64,000 nucleotides of DNA from Sporolactobacillus kofuensis (GCF_024125425.1 NZ_JAMXWN010000003.1:186001-250000); one strand, 5' to 3'; shown: positions 26,294-37,197, counted from the stretch's first letter. Program-made: numbers and translations. The notes: a model not told the origin generated them from the letters alone.

Positions 26294-26935
26294 TTAGAGA
26301 TGAATGAGATTCCGTTCAAGAGCGACTGCAACTGCTTCTGTTCTTGTGCTCACGCCAAGCTTGTTAAAAATATTTGTAAAATAGGCCTTAACCGTGCGTT
26401 CTGCAATGCCCAGGTCACTGGCAATCTTCCGATTTTGAGCGCCCTTAGCTGCTGCCGTTAAAATGAACAATTCTTTTTTTGTCAGATTAACTGGTTGAGA
26501 CTCAATGTTTGATTCTCCTTCTTTTGCTTGCAATAATTTCGCCATAATTTCCGGCTTAAGTAGTGTATCACCATGGACTGCAGAGACAATAGAATTGAAA
26601 AGATCTTCACGCCCAGTATCTTTTAATAAGTAGCCTTTAGCACCTAATTCTAACCCTTTCAGCATGAGCTCATCTTCGTTATAGGTGGTCAATATAACAA
26701 TGGGGATCGAAAGGCCTTTTTCTTTTATGGCCTTCATGGTCTCCAGTCCACCCATAACTGGCATAACAAGATCCATTAAAATGACATCTGGTTTTTGTTT
26801 TTCTAAAAAAGATAGAGCCGCTTTACCATTCTCGGATTCCCCTATGACTTGAAATAGATCATTGGTTTCTAAAATTAACTTCAAACCCTCGCGAACAACC
26901 AGATGGTCATCAACAATTAATAGCTTATATTTCAA
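26294..26935 (-). CDS. NarL/LuxR-family response regulator
   Basis: 213 residues. The receiver domain has the acidic pair IVDDH, the phospho-acceptor Asp in VILMDLVMP, Thr in ILTTYNED and Lys in LLKDTG. The C-terminal LuxR-type helix-turn-helix reads RKIASDLGIAERTVKAYFTN. It starts at TTG 26935, seven bases after GGAG. It is paired with the histidine kinase upstream (15-base gap) and is similar to the LiaR/DesR/VraR group that responds to membrane or envelope stress. The adjacent MMPL transporter gene is a plausible target. Confidence 0.95.
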   Translation of the reverse strand: MKYKLLIVDDHLVVREGLKLILETNDLFQVIGESENGKAALSFLEKQKPDVILMDLVMPVMGGLETMKAIKEKGLSIPIVILTTYNEDELMLKGLELGAKGYLLKDTGREDLFNSIVSAVHGDTLLKPEIMAKLLQAKEGESNIESQPVNLTKKELFILTAAAKGAQNRKIASDLGIAERTVKAYFTNIFNKLGVSTRTEAVAVALERNLIHL

Positions 26936-26950
26936 ATTACCAACTCCATA

Positions 26951-28150
26951 TCAAATGGGTACAGAAATTTTAATTTTGGTGCCCTTTCCGAGTACACTCG
27001 TCACGTCGATCTTACCATCAACCAATCGCGTTCTTTCTCTTAACCCCAACAATCCATATTTTCCTTCATTGTTGCCGCTCGCTCTCATCTTAAACCCAAT
27101 TCCATCGTCTTCAATGCGCATGATTACGTTCCTGTCTTGAACTTTTACCACGATTTTTACGTTCTTCGCTTTCGCGTGTTTCGCCACGTTTGCCAAGCAT
27201 TCACTAAATATATATAACATATGTTCTAACTTAAGAGAGGACAACTTCGGCAAAGGATCAACTTTATAATCGGTCTGGATCGAAGTTAGATTCGTAAATT
27301 CTTTTATCTTTTTTAGCGTTGCCTGCTCGAAACTAACCTTTTCGATAACCTCTGCTCGTAAATTATCAATGGCCAATCTGGCATTACTCAACGTTTCCCT
27401 TGCCCTAATCATTGACTGTTTAATAATTTCTTTGGCGCGCGTATAATTTTCTTTCTGCAGATGTGCATCGACCGCCTCTAACTGCATGATTAGTCCCGCG
27501 AGACCCTGTGCTAATGTATCATGTAAATCCCGGGCGATACGATGTCGTTCGTTAGCTAAAGTCAATTCTTCAACTTTCAGCTGCGCCGCCTCTAATTCAC
27601 GCACGTAATATTCCATTCGCATCCTTGCATCAACTTGTCTGCTATAAATGATGGAATAGAAGCTAACAATGACTAAAATTAATAAGAAGATCAGAATAAA
27701 CATTGGTAATCTTTGCGGTCCATAGTTTACGCCAATAACGATGCAATAGAGGGAATAAAAGATACAAAAAATGACCAAAGCTTTTCTTTTCTCGTGAAAG
27801 ACCGTCATACTCTGAGCGACTATTATAGGAATCAGACCAATTAATAGAACAGGAGAACCATTCGGAATCAAAAGTGCAGAAGTGAAAACGAGTCCGCCAT
27901 GAAGAATAAAGTACAACCAAACCCATTTTTTTGTAAATAAAAACGAAAACCAAAACAAAAAACAATTTAACGGAACAACAAGAATTAATGTAAAAGCAAG
28001 AATGCCAATCATAGACTGATCATAGACATGTTGGAGCATCAAAGATCCGATATATATAGCTATTGACCAGAGAACAGTAGCAATTCTCAATGGTGATGCC
28101 ACAAATGAGTCACTATTAAAAGACATTATGAGACGATTACCCTTATGCAT
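26951..28150 (-). CDS. Sensor histidine kinase, DesK/NarL type
   Basis: About 399 residues. Five to six hydrophobic segments (residues ~20-175) form an intramembrane sensor with no large external domain. A HisKA_3 dimerisation motif, RHRIARDLHDTLAQGL, holds the phospho-acceptor His, and a HATPase domain has the N-box ECLANVAKHAKA, G1 IEDDGIGF and GLLGLRERTRLV. ATG 28150 is eight bases after AAAGGAG. It phosphorylates the response regulator encoded downstream. The membrane-embedded sensor suggests sensing of membrane state or lipid-active compounds. Confidence 0.93.
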   Translation of the reverse strand: MHKGNRLIMSFNSDSFVASPLRIATVLWSIAIYIGSLMLQHVYDQSMIGILAFTLILVVPLNCFLFWFSFLFTKKWVWLYFILHGGLVFTSALLIPNGSPVLLIGLIPIIVAQSMTVFHEKRKALVIFCIFYSLYCIVIGVNYGPQRLPMFILIFLLILVIVSFYSIIYSRQVDARMRMEYYVRELEAAQLKVEELTLANERHRIARDLHDTLAQGLAGLIMQLEAVDAHLQKENYTRAKEIIKQSMIRARETLSNARLAIDNLRAEVIEKVSFEQATLKKIKEFTNLTSIQTDYKVDPLPKLSSLKLEHMLYIFSECLANVAKHAKAKNVKIVVKVQDRNVIMRIEDDGIGFKMRASGNNEGKYGLLGLRERTRLVDGKIDVTSVLGKGTKIKISVPI

Positions 28151-28216
28151 TCTTCCTTCTCCTTTCACCAATGTAGACTAAAATGCTTCTCATTTTTCAG
28201 GGATAAAAAACTTCAT

Positions 28217-28696
28217 TTACTTGTGATACGGTTCACCTCTCATGATCTTGAATGCGCGATAGATCTGCTCAATTAAGATGAGGCGCATAAGCTGATGAGG
28301 AAAGGTGAATTTGGAGAAAGAGAGCTGGAAGTCGGACCGTCTTAAGACTTCATCGCTGAGTCCGTTCGATCCGCCAATGATAAAGGCGAGATCGCTGTGC
28401 CCATAGGTGGCAAGATCCTGAATCTTTGCTGCAAATGTTTCCGACGGCATTTGTTTGCCCTGAATCGCCAGTGCAATAGCATAAGCCGTTTCGGGCAACT
28501 TTTTCAATAGGCGATCACCTTCTGCCTGCTTGACTTGTTCGATTTCTGCGTCGGATAAGTTCTCGGGGGCTTTCTCATCAGGAACTTCGATCATCGTCAC
28601 TTTAGCATAAGGCCCTAATCTTTTTGCATATTCTTCAATGCCTTGTTTGAAATATTTTTCTTTCAGTTTTCCCACTGATAAAATGCTGATATTCAC
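28217..28696 (-). CDS. rlmH: 23S rRNA (pseudouridine1915-N3)-methyltransferase
   Basis: A 159-residue SPOUT methyltransferase that methylates Psi1915 in helix 69 of 23S rRNA on the 70S ribosome. Family motifs are present: [14 protein letters not shown] at the N-terminus, the knot motif [14 protein letters not shown] and the C-terminal [26 protein letters not shown]...GEPYHK. The length is exactly that of the family. It starts at GTG 28696. Its upstream region is packed with DnaA boxes. Confidence 0.97.
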   Translation of the reverse strand: MNISILSVGKLKEKYFKQGIEEYAKRLGPYAKVTMIEVPDEKAPENLSDAEIEQVKQAEGDRLLKKLPETAYAIALAIQGKQMPSETFAAKIQDLATYGHSDLAFIIGGSNGLSDEVLRRSDFQLSFSKFTFPHQLMRLILIEQIYRAFKIMRGEPYHK

Positions 28697-28720
28697 AACT
28701 TATCCCAACCTTATTTGGAG

Positions 28721-29099
28721 TTATACACAGAAGTTATGCACATATCCACAGGCAATTGCTATATTCTGTATGGAATCACGCGTTTGCCACAAGATATGCA
28801 CATTGAAAAATGTTGAAAATTGACGAATGTGGATAACTATTTTTATCAAAACGGCTCAAATTTTGTCGCTTTTGCTAAATTTTTTTTATACCGCTTCTTT
28901 TTACGAACACTTGATTCTGCATAGAGTCATTTTCCCCATCAAATCAAGATTTTTCCCCATTTTATTTTCAGTAATCTAACTTAGGCACATTCATTTTATC
29001 ATAGATAAATGAGGTGAATTTTCAGAGTTATTCACATTTCACCTTAAAATGTGAATAACTTGTTGATAACTTATCGTCTATGTGCACAACTTGTCCACA
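28721..29099. promoter_or_regulatory. DnaA-box cluster upstream of rlmH
   Basis: The 616-base gap between htrA and rlmH carries many DnaA-box-like 9-mers: TTATACACA (28721), TTATGCACA (28734), ATATCCACA (28742), the perfect TGTGGATAA (28828), TTATTCACA (29028), TGTGAATAA (29050), TGTGCACAA (29081) and TTGTCCACA (29091). Most differ from TTATCCACA by one base. It resembles the origin-proximal DnaA-box clusters of Bacillus, one of which I recall lies by yydA (rlmH). It is probably a DnaA titration site controlling initiation. Confidence 0.75.
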
Positions 29100-29160
29100 T
29101 TATGAACGTTTTTATACACCTTTCTACTTGTTCTTCTAAGAAAACCGGGCGAATTAACAC

Positions 29161-29220
29161 TCGGTCCTTATTTTGCATCACTTGCACTTCGATTGCTCGC
29201 TTCTCGCATCTTCGCCGCCT
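29161..29220. repeat. Dispersed intergenic repeat, copy A (short form)
   Basis: Shares TTATTTTGCATCACT, CTTCGATTG and TCTCGCATCTTCGC with the copy at 47124-47212, with the middle part missing. It is one of five related intergenic copies in the window. Confidence 0.65.
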
Positions 29221-29256
29221 TTTTATGTTATAAGCATTTTACTTTCTTATCTTTCC

Positions 29257-29295
29257 AAAAAAAACGGATCGAAAGACTTATTTGTCCTTCGATCC
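29257..29295 (-). terminator. Terminator of htrA
   Basis: Stem GGATCGAAGGAC / GTCTTTCGATCC (29266-29295, one wobble) with eight T residues on the minus strand, 18 bases after the htrA stop. Confidence 0.9.
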
Positions 29296-29312
29296 ACCTC
29301 AATAATCTTTAT

Positions 29313-30548
29313 TTATGAAAAAGTCTTGCTGCCAAGTTTCAAATGCGAATGATGAAGCTTGCCCATTCGGTAAAAGTCAATCGTAACTGTCTGACCCGCA
29401 CGGAGCTGCGTATACATATATGTGGAGAATTCAATATAGCTTTTGATTTCGTGCCCGTTAATTTTCGTAATCACATCGCCAGCCTCAAGCCCGCTTTTCG
29501 CTGCAGGACTTGAATTTTGCACATCGGTGACAACCAGACCTGTTTTTATACTCGATGGCAGTTGCAGCTGATTTACTTCTTCATTAGGTACCATTGACAA
29601 GTCAACAATACTTACACCAAGCATCGGGCGCTCAATCTTGCCGTTCTTCTCCAATTTACTAATTACCGGTTTGGCCACATTAATTGGTATCGCAAAGCCA
29701 ATTCCTTCTACCCCTTCATCGGTACCACTGCCCGTCGAAGCGATTTTCGATGAGTTAATACCAATGACCTGCCCGGCTATATTCACAAGTGCACCGCCAC
29801 TGTTGCCAGGGTTGATGGCCGCATCCGTTTGCAGTACCTGAGCTTCAATCGATGCATTATTACTTTCAACCGGGATCGTTCGATTCGTAGAGCTAATAAT
29901 CCCTTCGGTTACTGAACCGGAAAAGCCAAGCGGATTGCCAATCGCAATTGCCGGTTCGCCACGTTTCAATTCCGAAGAATTCCCAAATTCAGCAACTGAC
30001 TTTACATTCTTCGCTGGAATTCTGAGCACCGCCAAATCATACAGGGCATCCTTCCCAAGAACTGTGGCATTCGTTTTTAACTGATCATTCAAACGGACTT
30101 CCACTTTCTCCGCCCCGGAAACCACGTGATTGTTGGTTACAACATAGGCATACTGATTGTCTTTTTTATAAATAATTCCGGAACCAATGCCTGATTCAGT
30201 ATACTTATTGTCGAAGAAGTTCGCCTTCTGCAGGTTAATTACGGCAACAACCGCCGGAGAAACCTTATCCACAGCTTGGGTTACCGATGATGTAACGTTG
30301 ACGTTTATTTGACGGTTGAATGTTGGGTTGCTGACATTACTTGAATTTTGCGCGCCTGTCGAAACCTGATATGGAAATACGCCTAGATCTGATAATATTG
30401 GAGCAAAGATCAGAAGGCAAACCATGCCGACAATGGCACCAACGAAACCAGAAAAAAACCAGCCCCCGCGGATGCGGGTCTCATGTGATTGGCGAGATTT
30501 TTCTTTTGATTCCGGATCATTCCCTATTTGGTTGTCGTCATACCCCAT
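29313..30548 (-). CDS. htrA: HtrA-type membrane-anchored serine protease
   Basis: A 411-residue S1C protease. It has a cytoplasmic acidic N-terminus, one transmembrane helix (residues ~32-52), a trypsin-like domain with His in VTNNHV, Asp in LYDLAVLRI and Ser in NPGNSGGALVN, then one PDZ domain (GLEAGDVITKINGHEI). It degrades misfolded exported proteins at the membrane surface. ATG 30548 has GAGGAGG upstream; the in-frame start at 30581 is less likely. It lies downstream of the wal operon, as yyxA/htrC does in Bacillus, in its own transcription unit ended by a terminator. Confidence 0.95.
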   Translation of the reverse strand: MGYDDNQIGNDPESKEKSRQSHETRIRGGWFFSGFVGAIVGMVCLLIFAPILSDLGVFPYQVSTGAQNSSNVSNPTFNRQINVNVTSSVTQAVDKVSPAVVAVINLQKANFFDNKYTESGIGSGIIYKKDNQYAYVVTNNHVVSGAEKVEVRLNDQLKTNATVLGKDALYDLAVLRIPAKNVKSVAEFGNSSELKRGEPAIAIGNPLGFSGSVTEGIISSTNRTIPVESNNASIEAQVLQTDAAINPGNSGGALVNIAGQVIGINSSKIASTGSGTDEGVEGIGFAIPINVAKPVISKLEKNGKIERPMLGVSIVDLSMVPNEEVNQLQLPSSIKTGLVVTDVQNSSPAAKSGLEAGDVITKINGHEIKSYIEFSTYMYTQLRAGQTVTIDFYRMGKLHHSHLKLGSKTFS

Positions 30549-30797
30549 ACCTATTCCTCCTCTGATGCATTCACAGAGCATTCCAGCACATGAAAAGGCA
30601 CATCAAATTGAGCATCGCAAATAGTTCGGTTTTCTTTGACAAAGGTGCCGCTCTCAAGTGCTGATCTCTCTTGTATTCTGTACTCTTAATGTACCACCTA
30701 ATATTTCCATTATAAAAATTATGTGACTATTTCTATAAGCATCGCAAAATTACCGTTCTTCTATGTAAAGAATAGCCACAATCTAATGGGAATAAAC

Positions 30798-31592
30798 CTA
30801 AATAGCTGTTAATGAGGTTGAATGTTCCGGATCCGTATCGAAGAGACCGACTTCGCGTCCTAACTTTAATCCAATGCTCTCTAGTCGCTGACCCACGCTC
30901 ATTCTCGCCAATTCTTTCATATTGTTGTCTTTACTTAGGTGTGCAAGATAGATCTTCTTCGTGCGATCACCAAAGACCTCAGTAAGTGCGCGTCCCGACT
31001 CTTCATTCGAAATATGGCCGGTATCCCCAAGAATACGCCGTTTGACGCTCCAAGGGTAGCGTCCCATCATCAACATTTCTGTATCATGGTTTGCCTCCAT
31101 AATATACGCATCCGAATCACGAATTAACCCTTTAATATGATCGGAGACATAACCAAGGTCGGTCAATAGCGTTAACTGCTTCTCCTGATGACGCACAACA
31201 TAAAACATCGGATCAGCTGCGTCGTGAGAGACAGAAAAAGACTCTATGTCTAAATTACCAAACGTTTTTGACGTATTTGCAGAAAACGCAAATTTCTGTT
31301 CAACAGGGATATCCCCAATCACTGAGGCCATTGCTTGCCAAGTTTTCGGGTTTGCGTAGACAGGTGTATGGAACCGCCGCGCGAAGACACCAAGTCCCTT
31401 AATATGATCACTATGTTCGTGGGTGACGAGGATCCCATCAATGTCTTCTGGGCGTCGACCAATTTGTCCGAGCAGTTCAATCATTTTCTTGCCACTTAAT
31501 CCACAATCAATTAATAGATGCTGCTGCTCAGTCTCTATATAGAGAGAATTCCCCGTACTACCGCTTGCCAGTACGCTAAAATTAAAAGCCAC
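30798..31592 (-). CDS. walJ: Metallo-beta-lactamase-fold nuclease WalJ (YycJ)
   Basis: A 264-residue cytoplasmic protein with the metal-binding motif [20 protein letters not shown] at the N-terminus, the NHD region (EANHDTEML) and a late His (LAHLSKDNN). It belongs to the YycJ/WalJ 5'-exonuclease family linked to mismatch repair and to coordination of division with replication. GTG 31592 follows GGGAGGGG closely. It is the last gene of the wal operon, 47 bases after walI. Confidence 0.94.
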   Translation of the reverse strand: MAFNFSVLASGSTGNSLYIETEQQHLLIDCGLSGKKMIELLGQIGRRPEDIDGILVTHEHSDHIKGLGVFARRFHTPVYANPKTWQAMASVIGDIPVEQKFAFSANTSKTFGNLDIESFSVSHDAADPMFYVVRHQEKQLTLLTDLGYVSDHIKGLIRDSDAYIMEANHDTEMLMMGRYPWSVKRRILGDTGHISNEESGRALTEVFGDRTKKIYLAHLSKDNNMKELARMSVGQRLESIGLKLGREVGLFDTDPEHSTSLTAI

Positions 31593-31639
31593 TTCTACCC
31601 CTCCCAAGGGTGATTCACAAATCACGATCAATCTCTTTT

Positions 31640-32452
31640 TTAATTAATCGATTGTACATTCCCGGATACTGCATTAATAAAATAGTCCGTTGTTCCACTC
31701 ACTGTATGAACCACGATATGCCATGCAGGTACAAAAATCAACGGTTCGGCACTCTCATCGCCTACCGTGTTCACGTAGCAAAGCTGAATGGCTTTAATAT
31801 GAAGCAAATTGTAGCCCACCAAATCGGTTCGATCTGCTAGATAATTGATTGCTTGACTGGCTTCAATCAGATCGACGTGGCTGTGTTTATTTGAGCTCAG
31901 CTTCAAATAGCTCTGATGAAAACCAGTGACTTGTTTGTTGCGCACGGTGAAATCAAGCATCTGCGTTTTGTTGCGGCTACTTATAAAGACCGGTCGGCTT
32001 TGATACAACTGCACAAACTTCAGCGAACTTTTATCATCCGCGGATTGCCAATAAATATAATCTTGTCCCTGGTATACCTTGGCAAGCAAATTTTTTTGTA
32101 CATCCTCATTATTGATGTCCCCAAGAGCTAACGGTTTTGCAAAAGTACCCGTCAACTGTTGTCCGTTTTCGTTAACAGTCATTTTCTGTTTCCCAGAAAC
32201 AATGTCACCCGTTGATAAACCGCTGATCGCCTCTTTTTTTTGCGTAAAATTAATTCGAGTTCCTCTTAGAAACGTCACATCTTTCGGCAATGTGGGCATA
32301 ACTGTGTCAATTTTATAGTTATATTGTCTTTTTTCATCATGAAGGCCCTCAATACTCTCGTCCTGCTGCCTCATGTACATCTCAAAGACTAGGAAAACAT
32401 CGAGAAGAAGGAAACAAATGATAAAAATGGACTTTGTTCTGCTCCAATTCAT
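31640..32452 (-). CDS. walI: WalK-regulating membrane protein WalI (YycI)
   Basis: A 270-residue protein with one N-terminal transmembrane helix ([18 protein letters not shown]) and an extracytoplasmic domain of the YycI type. It contains the conserved [18 protein letters not shown] and a C-terminal [25 protein letters not shown] strand pair. With WalH it forms a membrane complex that restrains WalK. It overlaps walH by four bases, so the two are translationally coupled. Confidence 0.93.
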   Translation of the reverse strand: MNWSRTKSIFIICFLLLDVFLVFEMYMRQQDESIEGLHDEKRQYNYKIDTVMPTLPKDVTFLRGTRINFTQKKEAISGLSTGDIVSGKQKMTVNENGQQLTGTFAKPLALGDINNEDVQKNLLAKVYQGQDYIYWQSADDKSSLKFVQLYQSRPVFISSRNKTQMLDFTVRNKQVTGFHQSYLKLSSNKHSHVDLIEASQAINYLADRTDLVGYNLLHIKAIQLCYVNTVGDESAEPLIFVPAWHIVVHTVSGTTDYFINAVSGNVQSIN

Positions 32453-33774
32453 GATGGAGTCTCCTTCCCACTATTGATGCCACGAGCGTTCATAAGCGCA
32501 CTCGTCACGGAGTACCAACGACCGCCTATCTTATAAAACCAATCCGGTGTCGCTGAAATGGACTGATCAGAATCAGATGTTGGATTTTTCAGCTCATAGC
32601 CTATAGTCAAATCTTCAATCTTCTTAACTTGTACATTCGTATTACTGCTCAGTTGATCAAGTATTTCTTTACCAGAGTCGAGTGCAATTCGTCCTTGACC
32701 ACCTACAGGATTAAGATCAAGCAAGGTTCCTCTATAGTTGCTCAACTCACCGCTCTTCCAGGACAACTCGATCAAGCTCAAGTACCAATTAGGATAGGTC
32801 TCTGTATTGAACACCATATAATTACCTAAGGTCATCCGAAATGTAGCCGTGCCATCTCCTCGAGAATTCTTGAGAGAAACACCTTGGTAAATATAATTGT
32901 CTGTCCATATTTTAAAATTGTTCATCCACTCAATGCTTCCAATAATCGGATCCTGCTTCTGTCCTGAACTGCTGGTGATGCCCGGATTAACAAATTGGAT
33001 CACATTATTGGTTCGCTCCATCTGCCGTTCACTATCCGTGTACTCTGTCTTCCCTCTTGATGGAAAGACATTATCCGGATCAGTGAAGAGTATCGGTATG
33101 AATTCTTCGAGTGACAAGCGTTGGTAATAGCTGATCTCTGAGTACATATAGGTCTTATTATCCGGCAAATAGACAATCTTACCATTTAACGCTTGACGAT
33201 CATAAGGATGGAGATTGGTGTCTACATACAACCCCTTCAAGTTATTCATGTTCAGATGGTCCACCGTTGTATACAGCTTGCTTCTTTCATCAGGCGAATA
33301 AAAAACTGCGTTCACATTTCGCCCATTAGGTGAGCTGAATACCTCAACACGATCAATGAGCAACTTACTTCTAGTTAATGATTTGTCGTTATCATCAAAC
33401 GAAAATACTTTACTGAGTGCATCAATCGTGAGCGGTGCCGGAAAGACCAATGTATAATGGGGGTTGTTATTCGTGCCTTGTCCAATCGTATAATTGGTTG
33501 ATTCACGAAAAATCGATTGGCGAAGCAGCGTATAGACTCTCTGAATCTGATTGGTGCTGTTTTGTCCGAATTCACCATTGCTATTATGTTCCAGCATCAA
33601 ATTTGGACGAATGACCTCGGGAATATTACGCGCTTGAGCGATGGCAACCCGCTTTGTTGAATTCGGGTTGTAGTTCTCGAAATCCGATTTATAGAATAAT
33701 ATGTTAAAAGTCATCGTAACACTTGCAAGCACAAGAGCGCCAAGCAATATGGATTTGAACACTTCGCGATGCAT
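32449..33774 (-). CDS. walH: WalK-regulating membrane protein WalH (YycH)
   Basis: A 441-residue protein with an N-terminal membrane anchor (ILLGALVLASVTMTFNILFY) and a long extracytoplasmic YycH domain. Recognisable stretches are TVDHLNMNNLKGLYVD, LPDNKTYMYSEISYYQ and LSLEEFIPILFTDPDNV. Together with WalI it inhibits the WalK kinase through transmembrane contacts. The start is one base after the walK stop, as usual for this operon. Confidence 0.93.
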   Translation of the reverse strand: MHREVFKSILLGALVLASVTMTFNILFYKSDFENYNPNSTKRVAIAQARNIPEVIRPNLMLEHNSNGEFGQNSTNQIQRVYTLLRQSIFRESTNYTIGQGTNNNPHYTLVFPAPLTIDALSKVFSFDDNDKSLTRSKLLIDRVEVFSSPNGRNVNAVFYSPDERSKLYTTVDHLNMNNLKGLYVDTNLHPYDRQALNGKIVYLPDNKTYMYSEISYYQRLSLEEFIPILFTDPDNVFPSRGKTEYTDSERQMERTNNVIQFVNPGITSSSGQKQDPIIGSIEWMNNFKIWTDNYIYQGVSLKNSRGDGTATFRMTLGNYMVFNTETYPNWYLSLIELSWKSGELSNYRGTLLDLNPVGGQGRIALDSGKEILDQLSSNTNVQVKKIEDLTIGYELKNPTSDSDQSISATPDWFYKIGGRWYSVTSALMNARGINSGKETPS

Positions 33775-33775
33775 C

Positions 33776-35590
33776 TCAATTATCCCTTCTATCTAACGGA
33801 AGTACAAAATGGATCGTCGTTCCTCTATTCCAGTCACTTTCCGCCCAAATTTCTCCGCCCTGTGCTTCAATCATCTCTTTGGCAATTGCAAGTCCGAGTC
33901 CCGTACCACCCAATTTTCGTGAACGTGCACGATCAACTCTATAGAAACGGTTGAAAATCTTAGGCAGATTTTCCTTTGGAATACCCACTCCTTGGTCACT
34001 GATCATCGTCCGGATGTTGCGTCCTCTGCGCGTAATCCGAAAGGTGATCGTTCCGCCTTCTGGAGAGTATTTGATTGCATTCGAGAGAATGTTATCAATC
34101 ACTTGTGTCAGCTTATCACGGTCAACATTGACATAAAACGATCCCCTTGGAAAATAACGAACAAATTCGATGTTCTGTTTCTTTGACATCTCAAAACGAT
34201 CCATAATACTTTGACAGAACTCGACATACTCCGTTCGCTCTAAATGAATTTTATAATCTCTGGAATCAAGTCGTGAGAGTTGCAATAAATCATTTACTAA
34301 CCGAATCATACGCTCGGTTTCACGCTGAGTAACCCCGAGAAATTTGGTTGCCAGAGCAGCGTCTTCCACCGCACCGTCTTGAAGTGCCTCCAGATAACTT
34401 TTCATCGTTGTCAACGGCGTGCGCAACTCATGAGAGACATTGGCAACGAATTCTCGACGCTCCATGTCTACTTGTTCCTGTTCCGTCACGTCATGAATGA
34501 CCGCAATGAGACCATTTGTAATTCCATTGTCCTTTTTCACAACTGAAAAGTTTGCTCTGAGTAGGATTGTTTCATCATCTGTACTAAAATCCAGTACGAT
34601 CGAGTCCGTTAACTCATAGAGGTCCATAATCTTATGCTCTTTGCGTATTTTCAACAAGTCGAGGATCGAATTGCCGGTCACATCATGGCGGTAGACCCCA
34701 AGCAATTGTTCCGCCCGGTTATTCATCAAAATAACATTACCCTTACGATCCGTTGCAATGACGCCATCCGTCATATAGGTGAGTACCGATTTCAATTTAC
34801 GCCGCTCTGATTCAGTCGTGGCATTCGCCTCGCGTAGCTTCATCGTCATATTGTTAAATGATGTGGCCAGTTGTCCAATTTCATCCGGCTCAGTCATCTG
34901 TACTTTTCGCGTAAAATTACCTTGGGAAACAGCAAGAACTTGCCGTTGCATCTGTACAAGCGGTCGAGTAATTGTTCGCGCCAGGAAGAACCCAAGTACA
35001 GCAGTCACTAATAAGGCAAATATTGTTGCAGAAGCCAAAATCTGATTAATCTGCTGCAACTGTGCGTAGACACTTTCAAAGCTCTTTTCCACGTAGAGAA
35101 TACCATAATGCTGATTATCCACTTTAATCGGTGTCGTCACAATATCCACACGTTCACCGCTTTTATGATCGGTTCGTCGATATTTATTCGTCACATTTGA
35201 TGATAGGTTTTGGATAATCAACCGATTCGTTGTTCGTTTCCCAACAACATCCTCGTGTTTCTCATCGGCGGCGACAATCACCGTATTCTCATCAATAACT
35301 TCTACTTCTCTGATGTTGTTATCGAGTTCCATAAGCTGATTTTGGATTTGATCGGTCACATGATTCGGATCATCGACATTGGTATCCCGGGCTTCGCGAA
35401 TTGCCTCGCCTACATTCCAGGAAATGAGCTGACTCTGGCTTTCTAGTGACTTTTCAAAGCTATCCAAAGTAATCGTTTTAACACGATCAGAAAAATAGAC
35501 ACCAATCAACTGCATGGCGAGCAAGATTAACAGAGTATAGATCAAAACCATTTTAAACTGAATCGATTTAAAAAAACCGACTTTATTCAT
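33776..35590 (-). CDS. walK: Essential sensor histidine kinase WalK
   Basis: A 604-residue kinase with two transmembrane helices flanking a ~150-residue extracytoplasmic domain, then HAMP ([14 protein letters not shown]), PAS ([21 protein letters not shown]), HisKA with the phospho-acceptor His in [13 protein letters not shown], and HATPase with N-box [15 protein letters not shown] and G boxes. It controls cell-wall hydrolases through WalR. ATG 35590 is seven bases from AGGAG, and the walR stop TAA overlaps this region. Domain order and length match the Bacillus protein. Confidence 0.97.
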   Translation of the reverse strand: MNKVGFFKSIQFKMVLIYTLLILLAMQLIGVYFSDRVKTITLDSFEKSLESQSQLISWNVGEAIREARDTNVDDPNHVTDQIQNQLMELDNNIREVEVIDENTVIVAADEKHEDVVGKRTTNRLIIQNLSSNVTNKYRRTDHKSGERVDIVTTPIKVDNQHYGILYVEKSFESVYAQLQQINQILASATIFALLVTAVLGFFLARTITRPLVQMQRQVLAVSQGNFTRKVQMTEPDEIGQLATSFNNMTMKLREANATTESERRKLKSVLTYMTDGVIATDRKGNVILMNNRAEQLLGVYRHDVTGNSILDLLKIRKEHKIMDLYELTDSIVLDFSTDDETILLRANFSVVKKDNGITNGLIAVIHDVTEQEQVDMERREFVANVSHELRTPLTTMKSYLEALQDGAVEDAALATKFLGVTQRETERMIRLVNDLLQLSRLDSRDYKIHLERTEYVEFCQSIMDRFEMSKKQNIEFVRYFPRGSFYVNVDRDKLTQVIDNILSNAIKYSPEGGTITFRITRRGRNIRTMISDQGVGIPKENLPKIFNRFYRVDRARSRKLGGTGLGLAIAKEMIEAQGGEIWAESDWNRGTTIHFVLPLDRRDN

Positions 35591-36302
35591 CACTATTCTC
35601 CTGATTTGGTTCTTTCAAATAATAACCGACGCCTCGGCGCGTAATAATCCATGCTGGTCGACTTGGATTATCTTCAATCTTCTCACGTAATCGGCGCACT
35701 GTAACATCGACTGTCCGCACATCGCCAAAGTAGTCATAACCCCAAACCGTTTGAAGTAAATTTTCACGAGTCATGACTTGTCCTATATGATCGGCAAGAT
35801 AGTGCAGCAGCTCAAATTCACGGTGCGTAAGCTCAACCATTTTTCCGCGCTTTGTAACCACGTACGCGTCGAGGTGAATTACCAGATCCCCAATTTCTAT
35901 ATTATTTTCCTGCTTCTTATCTTCTTCGGTGCCTTCCTGCCTGTGCCGCCTTAAGTTCGCTTTAACTCGGGCAATCAATTCACGGTTGCTGAACGGCTTC
36001 GTGACATAATCATCTGCTCCCATTTCAAGACCCAGCACTTTATCTATTTCTGAATCTTTCGCTGTCAACATAATGATCGGCATATTATGTGTCTTCCTGA
36101 CCTCGCGGCATACCTCCATGCCGTCTTTGATCGGTAGCATCACATCGAGCAGAATCATATCCGGATTTTCCTGCTCTACCTTTTCCAGTGCCTCTTCACC
36201 GTCATAAGCGCAAACAACCTCATATCCTTCCTTTTCCAAATTAAATTGCAGGATATCCGCAATCGGTTGTTCATCATCGACAACAAGAATTTTATTTTCC
36301 AT
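35583..36302 (-). CDS. walR: Essential response regulator WalR
   Basis: A 239-residue OmpR-family regulator. The receiver has IVDDEQPI, the phospho-acceptor Asp in [16 protein letters not shown] and DYVTKPF. The winged helix carries [21 protein letters not shown] and the DNA-contact region [18 protein letters not shown]. It is the first gene of walRKHIJ and activates autolysin genes. It overlaps walK. The ~330 bases upstream, as far as the tRNA genes, show no promoter I would call with confidence. Confidence 0.98.
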   Translation of the reverse strand: MENKILVVDDEQPIADILQFNLEKEGYEVVCAYDGEEALEKVEQENPDMILLDVMLPIKDGMEVCREVRKTHNMPIIMLTAKDSEIDKVLGLEMGADDYVTKPFSNRELIARVKANLRRHRQEGTEEDKKQENNIEIGDLVIHLDAYVVTKRGKMVELTHREFELLHYLADHIGQVMTRENLLQTVWGYDYFGDVRTVDVTVRRLREKIEDNPSRPAWIITRRGVGYYLKEPNQENSDE

Positions 36303-36546
36303 AGGGTAAACCCCCTTCTCAAATCTTGTGATGTATTTCTCATGTATTTTCGTTTATTCAGGTCCTATTTAATGTTCTTCCTAATTAATAAAGAATTGCG
36401 TTAATCGTGATGGCTCGATCGATGCGATGACCATGAATTTCTAAAAGGGCTCTCTATAGCATTCGCATCCCCTTAATCATTTCGCTCGTACCCGCACATT
36501 TACCTTTTTATTTTAACATAATCATGATGACTGTCCTAATCAAGCG

Positions 36547-36586
36547 AAAAGGACAAGACCTTCAGAAAGTTCCGAAAGTCTTGTCC
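36547..36586 (-). terminator. Terminator after the tRNA cluster
   Basis: Stem GGACAAGAC / GTCTTGTCC (36551-36586), with an inner CTTTC/GAAGG arm, is followed on the minus strand by TTTTCG. It lies ~55 bases after tRNA-Phe. Confidence 0.75.
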
Positions 36587-36639
36587 TCTAATAAAACATA
36601 TTCTATTAAGAGCGTACATCGCTTATATTTGACAAAACA

Positions 36640-36712
<73 letters not shown>

Positions 36713-36719
36713 ATAATAA

Positions 36720-36795
36720 TGGCGGATCCGATCGGATTTGAACCGACGATCTCCTGCGTGACAGGCAGGCATGTTAACCCCTACACCACGGATCC
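36720..36795 (-). tRNA. tRNA-Asp (GTC)
   Basis: A 76-base cloverleaf with acceptor GGATCCG/CGGATCC, anticodon loop CTGTCAC (anticodon GTC), T-loop GGTTCAAATCC and encoded CCA. Confidence 0.97.
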
Positions 36796-36797
36796 AT

Positions 36798-36874
<77 letters not shown>

Positions 36875-37021
36875 ATATTATGCAGTTAAAAACGAAGTAC
36901 CTTTTTGCGGCACAAGAAACATTTTACCATGATCATTCTATTAACGCAACTGATATTTCATTTTTATGATTTAATGGGTTTGAAAAACTGGGTAAATAAC
37001 CGCTTAATGCTTCTTTGTGTA

Positions 37022-37150
37022 TCAATTATGCTGCGCATGCTCGCTTACCGCGGGTACACCGGAATCCCCCTCGAAGGCAAAAGTCTGCGGGGTCTTAGCA
37101 CGCGATCACCAGGAGCGATCCCGCAGGCATCACGCATCTTTGCTGCATTT
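37022..37150. repeat. Dispersed intergenic repeat, copy B
   Basis: A GC-rich patch in the gap between purA and tRNA-fMet (36875-37228). It shares CGATCCCGCAGGCATCACGCATCTTTGC and GCATGCTCGCTTACCGCG-like elements with copies at 47.1, 48.6 and 52.5 kb. No reading frame is credible. It lies just beyond the purA terminator. Confidence 0.6.
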
Positions 37151-37156
37151 TTACAC

Positions 37157-37197
37157 ACAAAAAAACGTTGCGGCATCATTTATGTGACCACAACGTT
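37157..37197 (-). terminator. Terminator of purA
   Basis: Stem AACGTTGTGG / CCGCAACGTT (37164-37197, one mismatch) with seven T residues on the minus strand, about 30 bases after the purA stop. Confidence 0.88.
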
